From: Elgaria multicarinata webbii | Taxonomy: Eukaryota; Chordata; Lepidosauria; Squamata; Anguidae | DNA: 64,000 bases | Reading direction: 5' to 3' | Assembly: GCF_023053635.1 (NCBI RefSeq) | Contig: NC_086175.1 | Span: 20,562,740 to 20,626,739, forward strand | In this document: piece after piece, positions 56,773 to 64,000 of the stretch | How positions within the stretch are numbered: the first letter of the stretch is position 1 | How the letters are laid out: every line of letters begins with the position of its first letter | Program-made: the position numbers and the translations under genes | The notes under the pieces: generated by a model | Told to the model about the DNA's origin: nothing | Seen by the model: only the letters and a program-made list of their open reading frames with translations | The model's database searches: none

Positions 56773-57443
56773 CAGTGGTTCCCAAAGTGGGCGGTACTGC
56801 CCCCTTGGGGGCGGTGGGATTGCAAAGGGGGCGGCAGTGGGGCGCTCGAGGTGGTCTTTTCAGTACCAGGAGTTTTGGTTACAGAAGGAAATTTCTGATC
56901 GCTATCCTGCACTATGGAGAGCGGTTCAGAAGCTCCTGGTTGCATTTCCAACATCATATTTGGTGGAATGTGGTTTTAGTGTGGTCTGCCTACTTCTCTC
57001 CAAGCAAAGAAATCGACTCCAGATTACTAAACGTGGTGATTTAAGACTCATGTTAAGTGACTTTAAACCAGACATTGGGAAACTGGTATCACTTCATCAA
57101 GCCCATTCATCACATTGAGAATTTACAGAATAGTGAGGTACTCTACCCTAGTTACTAAATGTGATATCTAATATTCTTGCTAAATGACTATCAGATTTTG
57201 AAAAGATGATATCACTGGATCAAGTTCATCAATTATGTTTAATTGAATTAACTAAAAAAATGCATTTTGAATAAATATTCAATTAATTGTTACTGTTTTG
57301 AATTTTATTGTTATTATCTTCCTTAGTGGGTCGTTGAAAACCACTATTCTGAATAATGATTTTTATAGTGTAGGGTAGGGGGCACTGGGCATGAGTTTGT
57401 GGAACCAAGGGGGCGGTTACCTGAAAAAGTTTGGGAATCACTA
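56773..57443 (+). mobile_element. Internally deleted hAT transposon with dimerisation tail
   Basis: The ends CAGTGGTTCCCAAAGTGGG and TTTGGGAATCACTA are inverted repeats of hAT type. The flanks CCATAGAC (56765-56772) and CCCTAGAC (57444-57451) match at 7 of 8. The plus frame ending at 57118 encodes the C-terminal hAT dimerisation region: YPALWRAVQKLLVAFPTSYL, VECGFSVVCLLLSKQRNRLQ, ITKRGDLRLMLSDFKPDIGK, LVSLHQAHSSH. This is the form seen in Charlie/Buster-group transposases and their domesticated ZBED and FAM200 relatives. The BED finger, the RNase-H-like core and most of the insertion domain are missing. It is therefore a non-autonomous deletion derivative. It lies sense to plus, antisense to KLF12. 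Confidence 0.9.
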
Positions 57444-57548
57444 CCCTAGACCAAAGTCACCCTATGAGATTTTTGGCTGAATAGGGGATCTGAACCCAGT
57501 CCAAATGTCAGACTTACACATTACTTTGAAGACAAATCTATCAACAAC

Positions 57549-57615
<67 letters not shown>

Positions 57616-57666
57616 TTCCTTCCTTCCTTCCTTCCTTCCTTCCTTCCTTCTTTCCTTCCTTCCTTC
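57549..57666. repeat. (CTTT)n(CTTC)n microsatellite
   Basis: About 15 CTTT units change into CTTC units. It gives Ser/Phe/Leu/Pro repeats on one strand and Lys/Glu/Arg repeats on the other. Confidence 0.95.
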
Positions 57667-57917
57667 GAGGGGTTGGAGGTCGTCAACTCCTTTCCTGCTG
57701 CTGTCTCAATTTGGATGAGGCCTCCTGCACCTGCAATTTATATTGCCAAATACTGGTTCATTCAAGCAAATGGATCCTTATTTGGCAATGAAAACTACAG
57801 GCCTGCCCCCGCCCCCATTGCAGATGGGGTCAGCAGCAGGGGGCAAAGGGTTAAAGCCCCTCTAACGCTTGCACTAGAATCTCAATCCAGATTGAGAGCC
57901 CTGTGCTTACCTTAGAG

Positions 57918-58152
57918 CAGGAGTGGGCAACGTTGGTAGGTCCAGATGGCAGCAAAATTAATGGCTGTTTGCAGCTGAAATTGAGCAGCAAACCGTGATG
58001 GAGGCTGAAAAGGGACAAATTTAGCTTGTCAAGCAAAAATGTTTCTAATTTCAGCCTCTGCCACAGAAATTCAGAGGTAAGCCACCAATTTATTGCTGCC
58101 ACCAAATTTTGGTGCAGGGGCCACTCCGGAGGACTCATGTTGCCCTCCCCTG
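57918..58152. mobile_element. CAG-ended hAT-like MITE
   Basis: The left end CAGGAGTGGGCAACGTTGG and right end ATGTTGCCCTCCCCTG are inverted repeats. The flanks CCTTAGAG (57910-57917) and ATTTAGAG (58153-58160) agree at 6 of 8. The ends resemble those of family F, but the interior differs and is longer. Confidence 0.7.
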
Positions 58153-58381
58153 ATTTAGAGTAAGAAAGGCAAACATAGTTGCTAGCTTACTACTAACTTT
58201 GCCCACTACTAGAGTGTGCCATATGCCCTCTGAGGCCTCCTTCATTAACAACGGCGAGTGGCATATTTGACACCTTTTCCATGGCACTCCCACATCCCTT
58301 TGGGGTTATGTAAAGACTTAATTCCTTTAACTTGATTCCATTAACAACAATCCCCTGCCCTTTGGGACAATGGGCACATTT

Positions 58382-58610
58382 GGAATTTATTTATTTATTT
58401 ATTACATTTTTATACTGCCCATTAGCTGAGGCCCTCTGGACAATGCACAATTAAAACCACAATATACAAAAAGTCAAGATTTAAAACGTCATCTTAAAAA
58501 ATAATAATAATATAAAACCAGACTAAGTTATACTCCAGGGAAAGCTTGTCTAAAAAGATATGTTTTCAGGAGGCATTTAAAGGATGTTACATTTTTCACC
58601 TCCTGAACTA
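58382..58610 (-). mobile_element. L2-type LINE 3' end
   Basis: The plus strand opens TTTATTTATTTATTACATTT and ACTGCCCATTAGCTGAGGCC. The minus-strand reading near 58530-58600 gives NVTSFKCLLKTYLFRQAFPG V then stop, the typical last residues of an L2/CR1 protein. It is a different subfamily from the 30686 and 51618 copies, which end SQYFNT. Confidence 0.8.
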
Positions 58611-59055
58611 CATGAGGTCTTTGGGATTTTGTGGGCACTCTCACAAAATGGCTGGCAAAAATGGGGGGGGTTTGCTCATTCATAAGCTGGGTATAGCTGG
58701 TCACAAAACACTCCCAAAATGTACGCTAGTAAAAATGAAATAAAAGTAAATTGCCCCCAAAATACAAAGCAAAGGTGGGGTCTGAGCTCTACAACACAAA
58801 AAAACTCTTTTGAACACAGATAAAGATGGAAGGCAGCACTTTGCATATCAGCATGCCAGCCTCTCAGTTATTTTTTATATCATAAGTAAAAATCAGGTGT
58901 GGCAGGGACCTTAGTCTGCACCAAGGGACATGTTTGTGGTCACAATGGAGCTCATGGGCACCATTTTGGAGGCTCTAGCTTAACAGGCCATGTAGCCCTT
59001 TGAGTAAACTGGACTAATCAGATTTCTTGAAGAGAACATTAATTAAAATGAAAAT

Positions 59056-59058
<3 letters not shown>
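58611..59058. other. Intronic DNA, nothing recognised
   Basis: No supported exon or repeat family. Confidence 0.4.

Positions 59059-59092
<34 letters not shown>
59059..59092. repeat. (CA)n microsatellite
   Basis: About 16 CA units. Confidence 0.95.
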
Positions 59093-59093
<1 letters not shown>

Positions 59094-60237
59094 GAATAAT
59101 CATTACCTTGCACCAGAAAACATTATGTGGCTTAAGTGCTCCTTTTCTATGCCGTTTGAGTAGGTAAAGTTGAAGATTGGGTAAAGATAGTTATAGTTGG
59201 CAGCCAGAGGGTAGCTATAATAAACCGTAATTTGCAGGTTTGTCTCTTGCCCAAAGAAGATCTTAGTCATTTTTAGCAGCTATTTTTAATACAAATATTT
59301 AACATTTTCCCAAAACAACCTCTGAACATGCCCACATGCTGAACTCCCCATTAATTACTGTTGTTAAATGATTTTCACCACACCCATCTTTTTCTCAGAA
59401 CCAGATATAGCAAAACAAAGATTACACTTCAAGCATGACCTTGGGTCTCAACGAAATCTAATTAAAGTGCACGGCCACCGAAACGACCAAATTACATCCA
59501 AAAGGCAAATCTTTCATGCCATCACGCCCCCATCACCTTGGCGAGTCTGATGAGAGCACCTAGCTGATAGCTACACAGGTGACTAACTGTAGTTTGGGTT
59601 GTGCCCAAAAAGCACCGTACTTCGAGAATAAAAATGTTTTAAATTGAAAATATAGCTTTCGTTTACATAACCTCCCAGGTTACATGCAAGCAGGGAATTT
59701 GGCGTTCTGCCTAGGGAGGGGGACGGAGAAATGAAGCAGCTGCTGTTTCTCCTCGGCAGGTCCCTGGAAAGGATCAGACCTTGCATCAGGGGCCCTCTGA
59801 GAGCTGCTGCAGCTTGGATCCTTCCTGCCCATGTATGGAAGGTACGGAAACCTGGGCCACAGGGGAAGAGTCCATATTACAGCTTCTGCCCACACCAATA
59901 TTGGCAGTTTCAAAAACTGGTGTGGCATCTGCTCTCTCATGTAGAGATGTTGGAGGAATCCAGTTTGGGGGTAGAGCTCAGTCAGCTATTGCCGCTTGCA
60001 TCCCCTCCCAGTTCGCACATCCCTGAGCTTGTCCGATTTGTCATGCAACAAGACAAGCAAGCTTACGGGTTCCTGTCGCTCACACTCTCCTCGCAAGGGC
60101 TGAGAGCATGAGGGGTTGACTGGGGGAGGGCGGAGTCCCACACTGCCTGCCAACCCCTCATGGTCCCTTGCAAGGAAGGAGAGCATAACGGGTTGGTAGG
60201 TGGAAATGAATGAACAGAAATGCACGCAATATGCTTC
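59093..60237. other. Intronic DNA, nothing recognised
   Basis: The 126-codon plus frame at 59731 overlaps minus frames of similar length and has no recognised domain. Confidence 0.4.
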
Positions 60238-60461
60238 TGAGCCAGTGTGGTGTAGTGGCTAAAGTGTTGGACTGGGAGTCGGGAGATCCGGGTTCTAATC
60301 CCCACTCAGCCATGGAAACCCACAGAGTGACTTTGGGCCAGTCACACGCTCTCAGCCCAACCCACCTCACACGGTTGTTGTTGTGAGGATAAAATGGGGA
60401 GGAGGATTATGTACATCGCCCTGGGTTCCTTGGAGGAAAAAAGGCGGGATATAAATGCAAT
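60238..60461 (+). mobile_element. tRNA-derived SINE, best-preserved copy
   Basis: The head GCCAGTGTGGTGTAGTGGCT contains an A-box-like segment. GGGTTCTAATCCCC is a good B box (RNA polymerase III promoter type). The body has CATGGAAACCCACAGAGTGA, GGGCCAGTCACACGCTCTCA, CCACCTCACACGGTTGTTGT and GAGGATAAAATGGGGAGG. The tail has TGGAGGAAAAAAGGCGGGAT, ATAAATGCAATAATAAAT, like L2 3' ends, so an L2-type LINE probably mobilised it. Confidence 0.9.
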
Positions 60462-60545
60462 AATAAATTTATTTATTTATTTATTTATTTATTACATTTC
60501 TATACCGCCCAATAGCCGGAGCTCTCTGGGCGGTTCACAAATAAG
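60462..60545 (-). mobile_element. L2-type LINE 3' tail
   Basis: TTTATTTATTTATTTATTAC, CCGCCCAATAGCCGGAGCTC and TCTGGGCGGTTCACAAATAA. It abuts the SINE tail head-on, so the shared TTTATT region is ambiguous. Confidence 0.85.
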
Positions 60546-60599
60546 GTTCTCAGGAGGAGTATAGTCTGTTGACTGCCCCCTGTTCCAAATTATCTATAA

Positions 60600-61135
60600 T
60601 AACAAAAGGGGACGCATGTCTGTCCGTCCATCCTTCATCGCCATAACACCAAGACAATGAAACCTAGACACCTGAAACTTGGCATGCATACTGGGGGGAA
60701 CCTAGGTGTACACATCTTGGAGTGGTTTTGTTTTTAGAACACAATAATTAATTTAAATCTTTCTGCGTGGTTGAAGCCTGCAATAATAATTTCAGCCACT
60801 AGGGACAGACTCCCCTAAATAGCACATAGTTTGCGGTCAATACATTTTGAAGCCAGGAAAGATTTAGTAGGCTGAGTGACAGTAATATGGCTGCCACCCT
60901 CCTCCCTGCTGTGGGGTAACCTCCCATCCAGGGAAATGGAGTAATCAGACCCTTCCGACATTTTCAGTCACTAGAGGCAGACTTCCCTCACCAGTGCATA
61001 GTTCTGCAGTAACTCAGTTTGAAGCCAGGGGAAATTAGTAACCCAACTGACATAGTTATATGTGTATTCCCTTCCTCCTGCTATGGGGCAGTGCCCCCCT
61101 CGGGGGAATGGAAGGGGAAGACATCTCTCTCAGGG
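60600..61135. repeat. Unclassified repeat with a tandem duplication
   Basis: It opens AAAAGGGGACGCATGTCTGT, CCGTCCATCC and a CTGAAACTTGGCATGCATAC phrase. A unit of about 170 bp then occurs twice: TTCAGCCACTAGGGACAGAC (about 60792) and TTCAGTCACTAGAGGCAGAC (about 60964). Each continues through TTGAAGCCAGG..AAATTAGTA-like and CCCTCCTCCCTGCTGTGGGG / CCCTTCCTCCTGCTATGGGG. The family is not identified. Confidence 0.5.
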
Positions 61136-61188
61136 GGCTATAGGGGTGCACCATGGAGAGCAACTGTTGCTGTTAAATTGACCTGGTG

Positions 61189-61427
61189 TGCATGTAATGA
61201 CAACCCAGAGTATGGGTTGTTGTTGAATCGTGGGTTGTCATTATGTGTGAACTCTGCACTATGGTTCTCCTCCCAGTTCATTTTTGGTTAACAATCCTTA
61301 GTTAAACTGCAGTGCAAGTTTCACATGTAACAACAACTCACAATTAAAACAACAACCCATGATTCAACAATGACAACTCATATTCAACTCGTACTCCATC
61401 TCATACTCTGAGCTGTCATTACATGCA
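61189..61427. mobile_element. Palindromic MITE with TGACAACCC arms
   Basis: The ends TGCATGTAATGACAACCCAG and CTGTCATTACATGCA are inverted repeats. Inner arms (GGGTTGTTGTTGAATCGTGG and CCCATGATTCAACAATGAC) also mirror, with a CAGTTCA..TTAACAATCC centre. Flanking symmetry (TTGACCTGG / CAGGCAACTG) is weak. No target duplication is assigned. Confidence 0.7.
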
Positions 61428-63326
61428 AATCAGGCAACTGTGAAAGGCCAGGCCTCAGCCTGGTTCAGTACCTGAGTGGGAGAGTGCTTGGGAACCTCGT
61501 GTCAGTCAGCATTGCTGAGTGTAACGGATAATAATTATTTCAGCTTCATAATGTTTCCATGTAAGAGTCGAGTTCTGATATGAAAGTTCAGTGTATCTTG
61601 CTCAGTAAAGAGATGCAATCAAGTATTTCAAAATTGGGGTCAAAGTCTACTGAGGTGATTGTTACAAACAATTACCTCAGTACAAACTTGATAAGGGACT
61701 GGGTATGTACACACAAAGTCCTCACTCCAAATGTAGTTGCAGGCTACAAGGAGTCAAGAATTGGAATGCACGTCCCCATTGGCATCAAAAGATGCATCCA
61801 GCCAGCTCAACTGTGATGTGGGTTCACATCTTCGTATTATCTCTGCATGCTGGAGGCTGCTTCTAGATGTGAATTTCCCGCCCTTAATCAAAGCAACAGA
61901 AATCAGTGATGTTGTGCTGTTCCTTATTCCACTTAGAGAAAAGCACAAAGGTTACATCAAACTGGCTCTCATCGAGAGTGTGAAGAAGAGAAACGTTTAA
62001 GACAAAAGCGTACTTCACACATGCAGACAATGGCTCAGGACCCACTTCTGCATGGAGGAAGGACAATGTTACATGAAGAGGATTGTCACAAAGTTCACAG
62101 CATTTCAGCAATGTGACTGCAAACCTGTAAAAAGAGGGTGTGTGGTTGAAGTAGCCAAACTCGCATTTTGGATTTGCAACTGCAGTGCCTCCATGCCTCC
62201 AAGTAGAAAGTCACACCACTGTTTGCACATGCAAATTGCATCAAAGGCATGGCAGCAGCCTAGGGCTAAGGGCTCCTGGTTCCCAGAACCACTGCAAATG
62301 ATTGCCTCTTGAGTCATTGGTTACACGAGAGCCCTTTGATTCAGTTGTACAAAGGATATAATTTTGCAATATAAATGTATCTCATCATATCTGTTTGGGG
62401 AAGTCATTGAACTCGGGCTCTTAAGTAGCAAGAGCAAAATATGCAAATGAAAGCTCCCTTTAGCAAATATACATTAAGGAAGCACCTGGGAATGATGCAG
62501 GATATGCTTGAGGAACAGAATGGCATCTTCATCACACAGTATTGTTGAACTTGGGGCAAAGTCTGAGAAGTTGCAAATATAGATTCTTTTCCTTGTTCTA
62601 TCACTGACTCATAAGAAACTTGGGCAAGTTGTGAAATGATGTATAATCAATTAGGAAACTAAAGGATGGATATTGTGTTATTTTCCTGGTGGGAAGAGAG
62701 TGACTCCTAAAGTTCTCTTCCCAGTCACTTCTTTCCTCAACACCCATTTCCGCAACATACCACCTGTAGTCTGGTCTGCTGACAATACAGGAAAATATGG
62801 AATGGGTCTTCAAAGCTGTGGTAAGGATGCTGAAGGAGGGGATTCCAATCAATGGTGAGCTCAAGGAGGAATACTTGTGGATGCAGCAAGGCTGGTATGG
62901 GAGGTGTGCCCTGGAATCACACGAAATGCATCACACTAGATGTTGGAGGGATTTGGGGATTCGCCCATATGCTGGGAGAGTGGCTACTTTCCCAGGCACA
63001 GGCGAGTCCTAACGCCCGCTGCCCCTCATCCCTCCACCGCTATCTCCAATCGGAGCTAACAGCAGGGGTTCTGCTGCTGCCCACCATCATCTCATAGGTG
63101 GAGATAGCTGCGAGAGGTTTCCCTCTGAGGTGATTCCTCCGGAGCGGGTGGGCTTGGAGCTATGCAGGCTGAATTTGGCCTGTGAGCTGAAAGTTCTGCA
63201 CCCCTACCTTAAATAAATAAACACACCACAAACGTATAGCAGTTTTATACTAACTTAAAGGACATGGCTGGGAACTGTAGCAACTTGGGAATTGTAGTTT
63301 GGCGAAGATGCTGAAGATAATAAATG
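61428..63326. other. Intronic DNA, nothing recognised
   Basis: About 1.9 kb with only short, domain-free frames on both strands. No KLF12 exon is seen. Confidence 0.4.
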
Positions 63327-63552
63327 TCATCAGATGAGCATTTTATTGCACGCTTGTTACTGCCCACTCACGGTTTTTCGTGCGTCCTTCTGATGACGCC
63401 TTCACCTCCTACATGTCTTCCTCCCTTTCTGGTCCTTTTTCCGGGACAAAATAGACCCTGGTAAATCCAACTTATTTTTTTAAAGAGAAACTTGCTACCA
63501 TTTCCTGCTGTGTGCGGGAAAAGCAGCGCAAAAAAACCGCCCACTGAATGAG
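63327..63552. mobile_element. Possible DNA element with CATCAGATGAGC end
   Basis: It opens TCATCAGATGAGCATTTTAT and TGCACGC. It contains CTCACGGTTTTTCGTGCGTC and an inner inverted pair (GGTCCTTTTTCCGGG / TGTGCGGGAAAAGC), and closes AAAACCGCCCACTGAATGAG. It resembles segments at 17595 and 35660. Ends and class are tentative. Confidence 0.4.
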
Positions 63553-64000
63553 CCACATGGTTGTTGCTGCTTCCTCTTTCTTTCCCTGTATAACAAAATT
63601 GTCGCTATTGTGGGATGGCAGCAGGAGGCCATAGTGATGGTAGGGAAATGCACTTTCCCCCCGTCCAATGATGCTCAATATTAGAGGTCCCAAGCTGAGT
63701 TTTACAGTTCTTAGGGTTCAATGGGGCAATGGAATAAATATCAAACTAGGTTAAGTCAATACTACAGATGTATGTTGTTGTGATTCCAGTTCCTTCAGGC
63801 CCCATGTCTAATCTTTCTGTAGTCTTAAGGACCGAAATGATTTTGGGAATTGTGAAAAGGGTTGAGTATTAAAGTTCCACTCCATGAGAGTGACTAGTCA
63901 TTGTTAGAAATATATGCTTTGCTAGGAAAACAAAAAGGAAAACATCACGCTTAGAAAATAAAATGGCCAGAATCCACTTCCTGCTCTGCTTGCACAGGAT
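63553..64000. other. Intronic DNA, nothing recognised
   Basis: No supported exon, RNA gene or repeat family up to the window edge. Confidence 0.4.

Larger units (their letters stand above)
56430..57530 (-). mobile_element. tRNA-derived SINE split in two
   Basis: Left piece 56430-56541: GACCGCCCTTCCAAGGAGC, CACAATAACCCTGTCAGGTA, AGTGTGACTAGG. Right piece from about 57450: CCAAAGTCACCCTATGAGAT, GGCTGAATAGGGGATCTGAA, CCCAGTCC. Joined, they follow the SINE order (GTGACTGG-CCAAGGTCACCCAGTGAG). About 900 bp of later DNA lies between them: a GT microsatellite segment and a hAT transposon. Confidence 0.55.

Noticed and set aside
57505-57915. 136-codon frame with Ser/Phe/Leu repeats
   Set aside because: It is a translation of the (CTTT)n(CTTC)n microsatellite plus the following intronic DNA.
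60238-60310. A genuine tRNA gene
   Set aside because: The A- and B-box-like words belong to the head of a SINE with a long body and LINE-like tail. The cloverleaf is not convincing, and other copies share the whole structure.

Overview
The window looks like squamate reptile (lizard-type) nuclear DNA. It is AT-rich and gene-poor, and it is full of L2/CR1-clade LINE 3' ends, a tRNA-derived SINE, short palindromic DNA transposons and microsatellites. No prokaryotic, plasmid or organelle features are seen, and I recognised no retrovirus-like element. The species cannot be told from the sequence.

Only one protein-coding exon can be supported. It is the terminal coding exon of a Krueppel-like factor on the minus strand at 51045-51226, best matched to KLF12. 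It encodes the second and third C2H2 zinc fingers and the C-terminus ...RRRHMLV, and it has a good splice acceptor. Sequence to its right (51227-64000) should be the intron upstream of that exon. The long AT-rich stretch to its left, to about 38.6 kb, is probably its very long 3' UTR, ending at a minus-strand AATAAA. Everything left of that (1-38.6 kb) reads as intergenic DNA downstream of KLF12.

Layout by region. 1-13.3 kb: six copies of a TAGGG-ended hAT-like non-autonomous element (family A), a GC-rich palindromic patch, SINEs and a LINE reverse-transcriptase relic. 13.4-16 kb: a self-complementary CT/AT/GA microsatellite, long inverted-repeat elements and a Harbinger-like MITE with a TAA target duplication. 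17-31.3 kb: CR1 and L2 LINE ends, several small MITEs, and two nested stacks (27.6-28.6 kb and 30.5-31.3 kb) where insertion order can be read. 31.3-37.5 kb: mostly unrecognised DNA with microsatellites. 37.5-44.4 kb: six copies of a second TAGGG-ended palindromic element (family B), three with perfect 8-bp target duplications; four lie in the putative KLF12 3' UTR. 51.2-64 kb: intronic DNA with a 1.87-kb hAT-like element, a shrunken hAT transposon that still encodes its dimerisation tail, and other repeats.

The genes do not form a system. The window is one end of a transcription-factor gene set in a graveyard of small DNA transposons. Its most informative content is how these elements are built, nested and flanked. 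Nearly all open reading frames of 60-200 codons are chance frames in repeats or low-complexity DNA.
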